From: Serpula lacrymans var. lacrymans S7.9
Lineage: Eukaryota; Basidiomycota; Agaricomycetes; Boletales; Serpulaceae
Reading direction: 5' to 3'
Length of the DNA stretch: 64,000 bases
Assembly (NCBI RefSeq): GCF_000218685.1
Contig: NW_006763298.1
Location: 1,770,869-1,834,868 of the forward strand
In this document: one piece after another, positions 37,808-51,900 of the stretch
Position numbering within the stretch: the first letter of the stretch is position 1
Layout of the letters: each line of letters opens with the position of its first letter
Made by a program: the position numbers and the translations under genes
Notes under the pieces: model-generated
Seen by the model: the letters and a program-made list of their open reading frames with translations, nothing else
Told to the model about the DNA's origin: nothing
Databases searched by the model: none

Positions 37808-39234
37808 CACGATTGAGGTACGCTGAGCAATAAATATCGAGCAAGACAGAAAACAGGAGTCTCAAAGAAAAATCTATATGAGAGAGCGGCTGACGAGACG
37901 TCGTGAACAACGGTCTGAGCGCATCGTTATACGTTAGGCCTACGTATTGGGAAGCAGACCAGCAGGCTCGGTGCCTACAAGACCCGGTGAGCCCAGATAC
38001 TTGGAATTCGGAAAGAGAGCTGAGGGTTATATGCTGCATGATATTTTCAGTCTGTAGCATACTGGCATATAAGAAGTAGGAGAGAATGCAGAAAGAGCAT
38101 AGGGCACGAAACTTCAAGTTGAGCCTCAGCATGCTGGATCTGAGTCGAGTCATTGATAGTGGTCACGGTGGATGGGTGCAGGATATAAAAGGCAAGTCCT
38201 GTATTTAGCCTGAAGCCACATCCCTTCGTTACTCAAAAAAACTGTCCATAGCTTTATCTGATGCCTATATCTTCAAGCAGACAAACCGAAGTCACATATG
38301 CTCATCGATGAGCGGGCTGGCATCAAACTTAACAATGAACAAGAACCGTCTCCTGTCTGATGTTGAACTATCAAGCCAAAGGCGAAATTCGCTCAGCGAT
38401 CCGCTTTCTCCCTAACATCCATTTAGGAGGGAACATGGGTCTTGGAAGCCATCACAAGGTCTCAGGGGTTGTCCCGATATGACCAGATGATAAATAGAAG
38501 GTGCTAGCATTGTTGTTCACCGCTCGCGATTGGCGGGTCCCAGCATAATAATTTGGTCGTAGAAAGGGCGATCAGAACCGTAAAGGATAAGCCAAGGCGC
38601 GTTTAGTAAATCAATACACGTACGCATCGCTGGCATCAGGACTCAAAGAATGGCATACATTCTTCGGTAACTGCTCGGCAAGGAGATCTATTCAAAAGTT
38701 AGCTCGAAGTTACTCCTGATAACGGAACAATAAAATTGAGGGAGCCAATCATGTGCGTCTAGTGGGGCGATCCAGAACTGAGAAGAACATCTCGTGTCGG
38801 CCCAGGTGATACACACGGGGTCTGTTGATACGTTAGAAGCTTAGGCTTCGAGGGACGAACTTGAAGTCGATAAGAGGAGAGTTACTGGTTGGGAAGATAA
38901 GAATTAATATGAAAGAACATCGCAATCGCCACTTCACGCCGCAGCAACTTCATTCAGCTTTTGTATCGCTGTATTTGATTTGCCCCTTCGAGACATCCTG
39001 AACAGAAACAAAGGAGTGGAAAACGAAAAGAGACGGATACGATGGGATGATCTGTCAAGGATCCGAGGATGAGCGGACAGTAATCGTAATAGATTAGGAT
39101 ATCAACACATCGTACCAGAATGCACATAATAACTGCGAGGCACTGCATGCACTATAAAGCCTAGCGTTACCCCCACCTCTTCCACATCTCCAAACATCTT
39201 TCAGCCCTCTCACTTTTATATCCCGCTGAACAAC
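37808..39234. other. Intergenic region, no gene supported
   Basis: This 1.43 kb region lies between the BTB gene and the small basic-protein gene. A minus-strand frame of 129 codons at 37764-38153 overlaps the BTB start and reads as unlikely protein. A TATAAAAG at 38183 on the plus strand has no obvious gene behind it. The right end (TTTTATATCCCGC near 39213) should be the promoter of the gene starting at 39235. Confidence 0.45.
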
Positions 39235-39563
39235 ATGTCAACGCCAAGAAAGGGAGCTAAGACTGGTAAGTGTTACTCGTCGTCACCAACCTCCTGCATT
39301 ATTGAGGGAACATCATTCATTCTCCTCCGCCGTTTGTTCAACCATGCATGGATAGCCTCTCCTCCCACTGGAGGTGCTAAAAGCGGTCCCACCGCAAAGA
39401 ACACCCCGCCAGTGCAGGTGAACCTTGTGCAATGTACAGCCCTTTTTGGATCCTAATGCACAAGCTATCATTTTAGAGCAAAGGTGCATCACCCGCGGTA
39501 CCTGCCAGCGTTGAGGCACCTGCCGGTAAAGCCAAGGCTCCCAAGGCTCCCAAGAAGAAGTAA
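39235..39563 (+). CDS. Small Lys/Ala/Pro-rich basic protein (53 aa, three exons)
   Basis: Three short exons, 39235-39265, 39374-39417 and 39477-39563, join with consistent phase and GT-AG introns of 108 and 59 nt. The product starts MSTPRKGAKTGAKSG and ends with a lysine-rich tail, AKAPKAPKKK, then TAA. It has no hydrophobic segment and would be disordered and strongly basic, like a histone H1 tail or a small nucleic-acid or ribosome-associated peptide. A TATA-like stretch (39213) lies about 22 bp upstream of the ATG. The family is not recognised. Because splicing restores a clean frame twice, I consider the gene real despite its size. Confidence 0.6.
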
Positions 39564-40651
39564 ATGTGGTGAACTTGAACATACGCGCGGTGTCCTCGAG
39601 TAGCACATAGAGAATTTAGTTACGCGAAGAACCTGGAAAGGCCAGGGTAGTGTCCTACTCAGACACGCCCCCTGGGTCATTTCTTGAAGCATCATGGATA
39701 AGCTCGATATCAATTGTAAACTGTAATAATACAGTTATTTTCGGATCAATATTCAAAACATGGCGTAAAATGGGAGATGAATGTCGGTTGGGCTACTGCT
39801 ACTGTCAGGTAACATCTAATGCAGATTGACTCACAATGTGCGGAAAGAGGATAATTGATAATGACATCGCGGATGAACATTCCGGGGCTGCGTCTGGGAG
39901 ACTGTTGGGTATAGCACTGTAGCACACTGGCATTTTCATCAATTCAGGGCCTTGTGTATGCTTGCCTTCCTGTCCTGCCGCGCATCGTGATACGAAACAA
40001 CGTGGCCCCGACAATCCGACAATAAGTAATGCATTTTCGAGGAATATCCCGAACAGTCGGACATGGCGTTGAGATATGACCAGCCATCTACTGCGATCTA
40101 CTGCGTGCAGTACATGTGCAATTGACCCACAGCCCTTGCAAGGCACTTTAGGCTAGCCTTATCGGAGTGATAAAATACGTTCACCAGGTATTAATTTATG
40201 GGCTTACTTGGTATAATTCGACCGGCACACAATCCGAGCCAGTGCCAAAAAACTGAGACCAAGTTCAAAGGATATGCAGCACCATTTTACTTCACATCCT
40301 TGAGAAATACCGTGGATTTGTAAAACGTTCCTTTCTACGGGCATAGTAATTATAAGGGTGACTGGTTGAGACAAAAAACATGTATGTGGTAGAGTACAAG
40401 ACCTTGACAACCTTGCAGCGACAGGTCTGCCTTGTAGCCGGACAATTCGAAATTAGGTAAACAACACATGTCAGTTGTTTTTATTATCTCAGTTACCCAG
40501 GCTCTCTTTCTTTCTTACAAACACCAGGCTTTCGCATCTTTTTTGAATCTGACAGCTGCTGGCTGGCTTTGTATACTGACCCTTTTTCTTTACAAAGGAA
40601 AGGCATCACACTGAGGACGATTTGGGCGTCTTGAGAACACCGAAACATATT
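39564..40651. other. Intergenic region, nothing supported
   Basis: No gene, repeat or RNA can be supported in this 1.09 kb. Open frames of up to 113 codons (39805-40146, minus) have no family resemblance. It holds the 3' end of the small basic-protein gene and the promoter of the DUF300 gene. Confidence 0.45.
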
Positions 40652-42899
40652 ATGGCAGCGACATGTCCGTCTGAAAACACACAAGCCATTGATCAAACCA
40701 GCTTCTGGAGCTCAAGTGGCTTGAACTGGGACGAACATCGCATTGGTTGGGCAATTGCAGGTGGTTGCACAGTCCTTGTAAGTCGTATTGTCTCGCTTTT
40801 GGGTAGGACCGCTCCTTACTCGCTATGATACTGCGTCCATAGACTGTTATTATCTCTTCCATCTCTGTGCTACAACACTGTCGGTAAGCCATATATCCAC
40901 TTTTAGTCACCTCGCATCACTTAGGTAGTCGTCATCAAATGTGCACATTGCAGTAATTATCATGTTCCTAACGAGCAGCGTCAAGTGTACGTGCTGTTAA
41001 CGCCCATTCTTCATTCATGCTGAGCAGTTCTTGTACATTCAGACTACGAGTACTGTATATGCCGCCGGTCTATGCTATCATCTCATTCTTTTCCTACCGT
41101 TTCTTCCGGAGCTATACTTATTACTCCCTCATCGAAGCTGGTATGTATGCCTCGTGTCTAGTTCGGCTCAGGCTCATATGTCTGTCTTTCCATAGCATAC
41201 GAGGTGACCATCTATATCTTTCCTTCCTTCCGGATCTGAAATCACTCACATTGTCTTTAGGCTGTTACTCTCAGCGCATTTCTGTCAGTCATTTTCATAT
41301 TGCCTTGGTACTTTTCATATCTGACTGTCATATGTTAGATTACTTCTCATAGAGTATGTAGCTGCTACCGCGACGGGTCACAACGCAATACAAGCCATCG
41401 AGAGGAAAGATAAAAGGCCGCTCCCCATACCAGTAAGTACCTAGCTCGTCGTAGGCTGTAGTTGTGAACCGTATAAAACTCATTGACCTCACCCCCAGTT
41501 TTGCTGTTGGAGATATCGGCCTACTAAAGTATGTTCGTTATCTTGAGCAAATATTTGGTGTTCTCATCTCACCTCTCATCACAGGCCTACTTCATGTATA
41601 CCGTGAAGGTGAGTCCGATAGGCCAACTTTCGAGCTCTCATGTCATACGTTGTTTCCCGTTGTAGTGGTCTGTCTTACAATACGTCATCATCCGACCAGG
41701 TCAGTATTTAACATACTGTCGCCTAATCTTTATTCATCTATACTTCTTGCTGGCACCACTAGCTTGCTCTATAGCCGGCATCATTTGCCAAGCATACAAC
41801 GTGCTGTGTGAATCAGGGTCATTCAACGTACACTTTGCAAATGTTTATCTAGAAGCTATAGATTTTGTCAGTATCAGGTGCGCCTTTTCAACCTCCTCGA
41901 CGAATGTTAGGGTGTGACTGCAGTCTAGTATCGCTCTTTATGGACTTTTGCTATTCTACGGTTTGACCAAAGACGAGCTTGTGGGCAGGCGTCCACTGTC
42001 CAAGTTTCTTGCCATCAAGCTCATTGTCATGTTCACGTTCTATCAGTCGTTCGTCGTATGCAGCTTTTCTCTCACGCTATTTCTTTCATTGCTCACTTTT
42101 CTTTCTCCTTTGGATAGTTCTCCGCCTTAGAGGGTCGCGTCATCCAATGTAAGTTGACACAGCAGCCTCGTCGTCTCCTCCGAGCTCAATCATTGTTTTC
42201 AATAGCCACTACGTATTGGACTGCCACTAACATTGCTGATGGTCTCAACGCGCTAGCAATATGTGTGGAGGTACGTTCACAGCAATATTGTTGCTTCTGA
42301 ATCACATCCCCATGCCATCGGTTTATAAATACCTTTATCTATTCTGTAGATGGTCTTCTTCTCCGCATTTATGTGGTGGGCTTACACTGTGAATGAGTAT
42401 AAGTTCAAGGGAGGAGAGACGACCAGCATATGGCGACCGTTGTGGGATAGGTAGGTTCATTTACAGTCGCTTTAAAACCTCGAGCTTTGTTGACAAAAAT
42501 CGATAATACCTTAGCATCAACTACAGTAAGACCAAACAACTTTTCATCGTAGCTGGTATATTCTCATAATGTTTCTTTTTTAATACAGCCGATTTCGTCA
42601 TCGAAATTGCAGGTTCCCTCAAGTTCTTCTTCGACTGTTCTCGTGGAAAGCATCCCACACGCACTCAAGCACGGCGTGCGAGCATCGGCGGTGTAGCCAA
42701 TAACAACAGCAATAAGATGGACTTTGGAGAGGCCTTTGGTGTGAGCGGCAGCGCTTATTCAAAAGCTCGGCCTGCTGCGGTCAGCGGTGAGTCCCCGACT
42801 ATCCGTCCTCGACCAAGCTACGACGAGGATATTCGATTAGCTCCATACTCCTACAACGAATCGCGTATCATGAACAGCGGCAGTCCAGTCAGCGAATGA
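40652..42899 (+). CDS. DUF300 / TMEM184 / Ost-alpha family membrane protein
   Basis: A seven-helix membrane protein of the organic solute transporter alpha (SLC51A/TMEM184) family. Recognisable blocks after splicing are WAIAGGCTVLTVIISSISVL, HCRNYHVPNEQRQ, ILYMPPVYAIISFFSYRFF, YYSLIEAAYEAVTLSAFL, FCCWRYRPT, FVSISIALYGLLLFYGLTKD, PLSKFLAIKLIVMFTFYQSF, and CVEMVFFSAFMWWAYTVNEY. The cytosolic tail is hydrophilic and Ser/Arg-rich, ending GSPVSE. The gene is broken by about 14 short introns, an unusually fragmented model for this window. The start at 40652 (MAATCPSENTQ) precedes the first helix by about 30 residues. Fungal members are poorly characterised and lie in vacuolar or plasma membranes; the substrate is unknown. 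Confidence 0.85.
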
Positions 42900-43791
42900 T
42901 TTTTCCGTTTCTAGGCTGCACATATTGCTCTAGCCGTGGAGGTCCTCATCGTAGGAGACAAGTGGTATTTACGTGTTTTCGGAGTCTTCGGTCTTCCATC
43001 GAACGGTGATACCCTTGGTTTTGCACGACTTCTGGGACAAACAATTTTAGTTTAGTTTTCTCTGTTGGGATTTCTTTTTTTAAAGATTAACTTGTCTACG
43101 CTCGTTATTTCATCGTGATCGCTTGAAACGTGTCTACTGTATATATAGCACTTTTCTTTATTTCTTGGCCAATACGTGTGGTTTGGAGAGTTGTGAAGCA
43201 TCAGATAAGAAGCAACTATCCACTTGCGGCATTGAAGTGGGCTTAATCTGACAATCAATATTAATCAATGTTTGAAAACCCAGTTAACCAATAAAATTTA
43301 AATCCGGTGCACTCTACCAGAATCAGTCCTAGACACCTCCATAACCGTATTCGACTCTTACAGTAGAGATGAAATAGGATCGCAAATGTCAATAAAACTC
43401 GTCCAAGCCATGTGCAAAAACGCGGCATAGCGATTTAGACGATCAAGCAAGAGCTCCAGGCTGATGGGAAGAAAAGCGCTCAAACTACTAATACCTAAAC
43501 AAAACAAAACGGGCGAACAAGGGAGTTGAGCATCAGGCTGCGGGTATGGATGCCTGCCATGAACCAGACTAAGCAAGCAAGGTTGTCTGGATTCAAAACC
43601 AAGGGGAAAGGATAGAAATAATGTAACAATTTCTGGAATAAGATACAACTCCGTGAATTAAAAATTGGAAGGAGCAGAAGCAATATCAAAAAAGGAGAAA
43701 ACAGATTGTAAAAGATCCAAACTACTCTCACAGGGCTGTCATGGCATCATACTACACAGGATGGGTGAAGGTATCGCACAGATTGGCTGAA
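42900..43791. other. Convergent 3' spacer
   Basis: This 0.9 kb region holds the 3' ends of the DUF300 gene and of the membrane-protein gene at 43792-45391. Minus-strand frames at 43358-43731 are Leu/Phe-rich and look like untranslated AT-rich sequence. No further feature is seen. Confidence 0.45.
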
Positions 43792-45391
43792 TCAAGTAGC
43801 CAAACCAAGGTGAGTATCATCGGCGTTCTCGACAACGCCAACGTCCTCGTCGGCAAAGGAAATGCTCTTCCTAGGCGGCCTGGCCATAGCAGGAGAGGCC
43901 GGTGCCGGTGCACCTGGAGAGTACAGTGTCCGCATGCCGTTGCCATTGTAGTTCACAACAGGTAGCGGAAAAGTCGGAGCACCCACTGGTGGAGGAGATG
44001 CTATCCTACGTTCGGCATAGGCACGCAGCATTTCGTCGGGAGACATAACGCTGGCAGGCATAGGCATCATACCAACGGGTGACGTAGGAGCAGCATGGAT
44101 GGGACTCGGGGGTGTAGGCATTTCCACACTTGGCTTGTGAGGCAAGAGATAGTCATCTCCCAGGTTCTGGGTTTCAGCACCTGTGCGCATCACTAACAAG
44201 GCAGGTCAGTACCTAACTAACATAGTAAGAGAGAATAAGATACATACTACTTAGGGCAGGGAAGACTTCATCCATACTAGGACGGGACGCGAAGTCTCCG
44301 GACACAGATATCCGAGTCCGGATATCTTCTGGAGTCAAAGAGAAAGCGCCTTTGGTTTGCGTAGGCGACAATTCTCCCGCACCATGAAGCGGAGGAACAG
44401 GGGGCACGAAACCAGTGTGGTAAGCGCGACTGGTGACCGTGCGGCGAGACTCCATGGAGGGGCGTACATCAGCAGCGAATGATACTCGCGAAACGCGATC
44501 TCCAAGGCCGGAGGGTCGCACGGGACGCAGGTGGCTCACGGGAGAAGCAGATGAGTCCATACTAAGTTTCTCATTGTTCGAATGAGCACCATCGACAGCG
44601 ACTGTGCTGACCGGGCGAATGGCACCGAACGAAAAGGAGGAGTTGCGATTTCCAGCACTGGATACTGCGATACTGTTGCGAATGGCAGCACTTGCGCCAG
44701 CTGCAGACATCGATTTCCAATCGGTAGAGATTGTGGACATACGTTTGTCGATAGCCTCGCTGAAACGCCTTCGCTTCTCCTTTCCCTTCGAACGGCTCAT
44801 CTTAAGGTAAGCCGCAATACCGAGGCCGATGAAGATTAAGGGTACCAGCACACCAGCAGCAATCTTGCCCTTATCGGATGAGTGGTTGCTCGGGAAGTTG
44901 TCGACACTCGTGATACCGGCGGATGTCCCAGCACCACTGGATCCCGTGGAAGAACCGGAAGAAGTGGCAGTGAATATAGGCCCGGCAGGAAGAGTGTTTT
45001 GGTAAAGAAAAGTGCCAGACTCCAGTATAGAGAACTGAAGGTCGATGGATGATGAGTCATTCCACCATTGAGGTTGTAGGGTAGTCTGATAGCTACCGAG
45101 ACCGTAGTTGACATTTTGCCACATATGAATAAGTGAAGTGGCGAGAGATGGAGCATATAAATAAATATCAATGGCTGAACTGTTGAGACAGGTAGTATCC
45201 CAAGAAACGTTGACGGGACTGCCTGTCGAAATGGATGCTCCAGTGGTAGGACTGGTGTATAAACCGCCAGAAGTGCAAGAGGCTGACAGAAATTTAGGAC
45301 GGATCTGAGGGTCTATGCGAACAATATCAGAACTCACAAGTACGCTTTTTGTGGTGATTGGCAGCGGCACCAGCGTGGCCAACGCGAACAT
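43792..45391 (-). CDS. Serine-rich single-pass membrane protein, hypothetical
   Basis: A protein of about 490 residues with an N-terminal extracellular region (TSPTTGASISTGSPVNVSWD, several N-glycosylation sequons such as NVS, NSS, NDS and NHS), a Ser/Thr/Gly stretch (SSGSSTGSSGAG), one hydrophobic helix KIAAGVLVPLIFIGLGIAAY, then a basic stop-transfer MSRSKGKEKRRR and a long cytosolic Ser/Pro-rich tail ending DDTHLGLAT. The tail holds repeated SMD/SMESRR/SMDEVF segments. Introns fall near 45340 and 44205. The N-terminus MFALATLVPLPIT can serve as a weak signal peptide if the first intron joins it to ASCTSGG. This arrangement is common among fungal cell-wall stress sensor-like proteins, but no WSC domain is seen, so the role is unknown. 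Confidence 0.75.
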
Positions 45392-45927
45392 GGGTGAATC
45401 CTCTCTTCATGATGTAAAGTTGACGCTATATACTATCGGTGCAGTTTTGTTCAGTGCTATGTAGGGCAAAGCCCTTCGGTGTTGGTAAAGAACGTGACCC
45501 CGGTGTTGGGCTGTCGAGGTAAACGAAGGAAATGCCGACGAGAGCGACGGAAAGATGAGCACAATGGTTGGAGCAGCGACGAAAGGGAAAAACAAAGCGG
45601 CAACCAACAATTGACGACAGTATTTCAAACTCAGCCCAATCGGCTCCCGCCGGCACCAGTTTCAGATGTTCTGCAGATTGAGAACCTTGCTGAGAACACT
45701 AGATAGATACCGTATGATAAGTCGATTACAGGTCTCGTTAGATAAATTGTGTATACCACAGCTAACTAGCTCCCCCAAATAGCCCCTCAATGGGCAAATA
45801 AAATCCTTTGCTTCGTTCTGGTGGTGTCACCAGTTGTCAGCCCTATCGCATCACTTGTTCGATACCTGTTGGGATCTGCTCGTGATCATCATGATCAATA
45901 ATTGGCGTACAGCCTATTATACGCGGG
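45392..45927. other. Intergenic region
   Basis: These 536 bp hold the promoter of the membrane-protein gene and the 3' flank of the PARP-UBC gene. Overlapping minus-strand frames at 45407-45656 do not connect to a gene. An ATGATCATCATGATCAAT stretch (near 45882) is a short near-palindrome. Nothing else stands out. Confidence 0.45.
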
Positions 45928-48900
45928 TTAAAAACAAACCTTCCAGCCGTGTGTAGCTGCAGCTCTCGTGTATCCGGCCAGCGCTTCTTGTGGAGAGTAA
46001 GGGCTGAGAATTGACTTCAGTTTGAACACCAATATACCAAGCCATCCTGTGCACTCACGCATCCCATTTTGAATCCAGTCGTGCGGGTCTTGGATCCGGA
46101 TTCGAGATGGCCAGTTTTATCTGCAGCAGCACTGCGGATATACTGATAGGATCTCAGCATCAATCTTTGCTCCAACGTGGGGAAAATTTCACATACCTAT
46201 AACTCGGCAGCCATCCTACGCATAAAGTATTAACTATGCTCTGTTGATCATCTGTGAGTGTTCACGTACCGTCTGCAGTCAAAAGATCCATGCAGATAGA
46301 ACCACCCCCTGTGACATGACCGCCACCTCCCTGTTGCCATCGATGTCTATTTCAGTTTTCAGCCTCTATGGTAAAGGTGACTACTCACATTAATAAAAGG
46401 TAGTAGCCGTGGTAAGACGATCCGGAAAAATGGAGGCGATATTGGAAACGTCGGTAGGAAGCGTATTTCAAATACGAGCGAGTTTAAACCTCTGCATCCA
46501 CAGACCTGTCAGCACCAACCTCAAGTCTCTCAGCAACAAAATCGACGCACTTAGCTTTCATATCCTTCGCAACCGGTAAGTCTGGGTCAAACGAGTGCAG
46601 CTCCACGATCCATTGAAATAAGTTTCCTCCATTTAGCTCTGGGGACATATACCATCCTAGCTCGCTCAACCTCGTCGCCTTCTCCTGTTCCTTTAACATC
46701 GCTTGGAGCTCCTTCTGCAGTGCCATCGTCGAAGATAATGATGATTCCGATGGCGGAGGCATCAAGTGCATCATACTTGTCTGCACCCACTCTGAATCGT
46801 GCACCCAGTCCACTTCTTCCGTTTTTTCGGGAGTCGATTCTTTGTCTGCGGCTCCATTTAGGATAGCCAGGTCCTCAGTGTCGTATTCTTCCTCAATGTG
46901 CGCCTTCTGACAAGCATCGAGCATCTTCCCTAGCCTATAAGAAGGCTGTGGAATGGCGATCGTCTTGCCTGACATGTGTACCGAGCGCCGAGGGTCCATT
47001 TGCATTAGGGGAACATCGGGGAGGATCTCCACTGGAGCCTGACCCAGTGGGGCCAGTGTACTTGATGTCACGGCAGAGGCTTGATGTGGACTGGCCTTGA
47101 CGATAAGATATCGACTTTCAAAAATAGGTGTCAGTCCTCTCACTCATACCAGATAACTCGTGCATACAGACGCACCACATAATCCACTTTGTATCACCAA
47201 CTACGTAGTGTGGCTCCGAGCTCACAAACTGACTGGGTAAGTTCACAAGTTCTGCGAGTGTGACACAGACTCCAGGGCTGACTACGCTATTTCGCCACTG
47301 GTGCGTGCTACCTGAGGCATAATGGCCCACTGAAACAGCACCGTCTCTGGAGAAGTAGACACCTTGAATAAAGCATCAGGCTCAGGTGGACATATTAGTT
47401 GCAACGAGCAACTCACCATGACCATACGCGCGTCCGTTGGCAATATCCTTGTACCAAAGGCCATGCCTTATAATCTAAAGACGGTTTATTTTTATCCATG
47501 AAACTTGTTATGCGACATACTGAATGCCAATTTCTAACGGACGACCCATGAAAACCCTATTATCCACAAAAGCATATTACTAGCTTTCTTGCAACCAAAA
47601 AAGAATGTAGCTTTAACGCACGAATATAGTGGGATACGTCCTCGCATTCTCATCCCGCCCACGCGCATCCCTCACCGCTGTATTGAATTTAGCTTCCATA
47701 TCAGGCGCACCTACCGTGAACCTGAATTGTCTCCATGCAGGGTCTGTTACATTTTCATTCTAAGTCCCAATGTTATTGACTGACAGTATAAACGATTCAC
47801 CAATGTTTCGCACTCGTTCCTCAGGCGACGTCAGCTCTTGTATATGCGCTGTGCAAGATGCGATACACCTAACATTATGCGTCGGTAGAGATAAGACACG
47901 ATACTTGAAATTGATAAGTGGAACACACCAGCGCAATATGGACCACGCAGCTGGTAAAATCTCAGGGTCGATATCTTGCAGTTTGGGTTTAACCATCCCA
48001 GGTCCAATCTTTTTCTCTAGATACTTCTTCATATCCCCGATCTGTGTCAATATTTTTTAAATAAACTGAGTCTCATCGAACATTGAAACGAGGACTTGAG
48101 ACAAAAATTACCGGAGGTAACGAGTCAATAAGCCCTGCTATAGCTGCTCGCATCTGTGAACTATAGTTAGTACTCATAGATCACCTGCAGTGTCCAGCAC
48201 TCCAGCACTCACATGCGGCACATCTAAATCATCAAATTCTACCAGCCCATCTGGACCAGGTTCAACGCAACTCTGCTCTTCTGCTTTTTTATTCGAATCT
48301 CCGCTTCCACCTGCAGAGACCGCACTGGGTTGGAGCGCTATTACACCCCTGTAAGACTGATGCATAGGTAAAGCAGAAAGTTGTGGATTGGTTATTGTCG
48401 ATGGTGCTCGAGACGCGACTACATGTTGTGGACGTCGTACACGCAGGCCCATCCCCCGAGGTAAAGGTTCATCGAGCACCCCTTCTGCTGCTGCAATGTA
48501 AGCAAGTGAGACGAGTAGGTCAACAGTTTCTGGATTTGTGCATATTTCGTACTAATCACACGACATTTCAAAGATATTTCAGCAACTCATCCTATGAGAA
48601 GGAAGAAAAATACTTTAAATTGCAGAACCCACCTCGAGTGACGGCCCCATGTTTAATGAATAATATTGGAACGCACAGAGTCCTGAATCGCACACATATG
48701 GCTTGAGTGCTTCGTAGTTTGTCCGCAATCTCTGATGACAAACTACGCAATAGCGCGTGCAAAGCTGGTCGTTGATAATTCAGAATGGTATTATTTTGAC
48801 ATCAAAAACGCCAAGATAAACATACCGTCAATCTCCGCACAACGTACGAGAACGCAGTCGAGATAAAGTTGATCTCTTTTCCTTCCGTATGACCCGCAAG

Positions 48901-51900
48901 TGGATCGTCGGGGAGTTTGTATGATAGAGCCAGGAGAGCCTCCTCCTGATCTGCTTCTTCGATTTTCTAGATACGCCAATTAGCACATGTATTTCTGGAG
49001 ATCTCCCTCCCTGGTCCTAGGAAAAGAACCGCTAACTGAAAAGCAACCTCACATTCTTTTCCTCTATCCATACGCTTTCAATAGTCCGCTGTTCCTTCTC
49101 TACAATTCCAAGCAGCATTTCCGCGCCAGCCCACCCGACACCATAAAGCACACGCAGATGGACGATACGAACAAAACATGATTCGAGGAGAGACTCTAGG
49201 GAAGGAGAAAGACTGAAAGGGGTAAAGTTTGTTTGTAACGAAAGGGGCATCGTGACAGGAGCTGGGCTTGTAATATCAGTTTGGATGGAAGCCTGCTGCA
49301 CAGCTTGGTTCTGAGTAGACGAGGGTGTGGATAGCGCAGTAGTTGCCCGAGAGGCCAGAGATGCTACTTGCTGATGTCCCAAAAATGAATTTCCACCCCA
49401 GCGGACCGCGGCAGCGGGGATAGACCCAATATTCGGACCAGGAGCGTTATGCATTCCTGACAATGCAGACCCCTCCTTTTCATCTCCCATAACCACTTCC
49501 TTACACCATTCATCCTCTTTCTCACTATCCGAACCATCTACTGGCACATCCCTGGCCTTGAGCCCATGTTTTCGCATCGCGCTCGCAGCAGCCTCTCGAT
49601 CAGGCTTTGTGGCACACCCAAGTCCGACTCTAAATTTTATTTCTTTCAAGTTGACATTAAAGTTCAGGCTCGTACTTCTAGTCGTTTGTGCGCTTAATCC
49701 GAATCCATCCAGGCCCACTTGTCCGTCCCATCCAATGGGAGCACCCGCAATCAGGAGAACGAGCCGGACACTAGGAACGAGGAGTCGGTTGTCCCATGCA
49801 AGAAGGGCGTGGGGAGGGATGCCAGTGGGCGGGGAATAAGTCTGTGTCGGTGCAGGAGAGGTAAAATGGGAGAGTGGTGAGGATGAGAAGGTGGAAGTAG
49901 ATACGGGCGCGTTAGTAGAAACATGGGAACTGAGATTAGGGTTGAAAATGTGATGGGATTGTTGTCCAGGAACGACACCTGTGAACATGTGTGGTTGGAA
50001 AGCAGCACTGGGATTATGAAAGCCAGTGCTTGCACTTCCACTAGCAGCCATCCCAAACATCGATACCTGCGCCGGGCCACCGGTTAGAAACTGGGGGTGA
50101 GCGTAGCCCGGTAGGACTTGATGCTGCATCGGCATCGACATGACATTTCCCGCAAAGACCTGAGGATGTGGGCCAGACGTAGATGGAAGACCTGGGGGAT
50201 ACAAACTGCTGCCACGTCCAACACCCTGTATCGCCATCCCACCAGGTCCTTGTTGCGTCGACATCCCATTAGGAGGAATGGAGACGGTCTGTGTTGGGGG
50301 CAGCGAGGACAGTGATAAAGGAATCTGCTGAGACCTGTTAATGCGCCCTCTTCCTGTATTCGCAGTTCCCTTATTTTTACGACCTACCGCTTTACTTTTG
50401 CCTTTGCTTTTGTTGGCATTGGGCTCATTACCGTCGTCGATCATGTCAGCCATAGGCTCTTCACGCTCCTCTGTCGACGAAGCGGCAAGATGAACGATAG
50501 GTATCGAGGCTGTGAGATAATATGAGGCTGGAAGAGTAGCAGACGGTGCCGAGAGATTTGAGGAGAGATGTATGATACCGGGGGAGTAGCTTCCTCTACG
50601 GGTGGCTTCGAAATCGCTGATTATATCCGCGGTATCAGTACAACTTTATGCAACAACAACTAGACAGTTTAATATGATAGGGAGGGTTAAATACTCACCG
50701 CTTCATCGCTCGAAGCCTCCTCCCCACTTCTTCCTCCCCCGCCCCGTGTATTGATGATCCAAGATCAAAGTTGAGATCATCGACACCTATACCATAGTCG
50801 TAATCATAAGCGTCGTCGTCTGAGGACATGTTTGCGTCGACATCGTCAGCATTTGTCTCGTCGTCGCTTGTTTGACTTCCTTTCAAATGCCTCCTCTTTT
50901 CGTGAGCATCGCTCTGCGGACGGTCTGGACATTTCTCAGGAGATAAATCGCTGAGAATGTTTTTCACTGTGTCTTCTATTGTGCGTGCATCTTTCGTTGA
51001 CAGATTTTCGAGGAGATGAGAGAGTTGCATGTGAATATGCGTAGAAACGGGAGATGAGGACGGGTTTGTGGTAACAGAACCGAAAAATGCATGGCTGCTA
51101 GGGTAATCGGATTTGTCTAACAGGAAGGAGTGTAAACGAGAGAAATAGTGAATATATAGAGTGAAACTAACCAGATACGAGCAAATTAACAGATGCTATG
51201 ATTTGCTCTGCGACTTTGTCATTGAAAGTAACAATGTCAAAGTCGATAGAGCCTTCATCTTCTCCTGGCCTCAAGTCTATGAGAGGCAGTAGAGTGGATC
51301 AGATGAGACGATAGATCATAAAACACGGTGGCTACCAAGAACGCCACATGGTGCATACTGATGGGACGTACTGCGAATGGACAAGGCACGTACAGCGAGT
51401 GTGGTGCAACTTAGACTTAGCTCTTCAAGGTCTGCAATAAACCTCTTCCTGCCTTTCAAAGGCTTGGTCCCATTCGAAACACGAGGCGTAGCTGGAGCAT
51501 CAACGAGTGGCACAGTTGAACAAGATGCAGTGTTAGGATCTACATCCATGCCAATACCCAAATCTATATCTAAATCCATCTTAACTTGCTTTGCGAGATT
51601 GCGAAGGAAATCCTGAGATGCTTGGCTGATGGATTGTGCTGGTGTCATAGTAGTATGAGTAAGAAAAGGCTCAGAAGAAGTGACAGGAACAAGTGAGGAT
51701 ATACCATGAGATTTTTCGTGGCTTTGTACGTTTTGAGCGCCTTGAGGGTCATATAGTGAACGTGTTTGAGGCTGCGCACTTACTCTAAGGCGTTTAAGGG
51801 TGCGGGGGTCGCTCAGGCTAGAACTGCTGGTGCTGTTGCCGGAACCAGTGAAACTTGCTTCAACATTGCTGTCGTGACAACAATGCCTCTTTTCAGGCTT

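Noticed and set aside
45407..45656. Additional exon of the membrane-protein gene upstream of 45391
   Set aside because: The overlapping frames do not connect by plausible splice sites, and the ATG at 45391 suffices.
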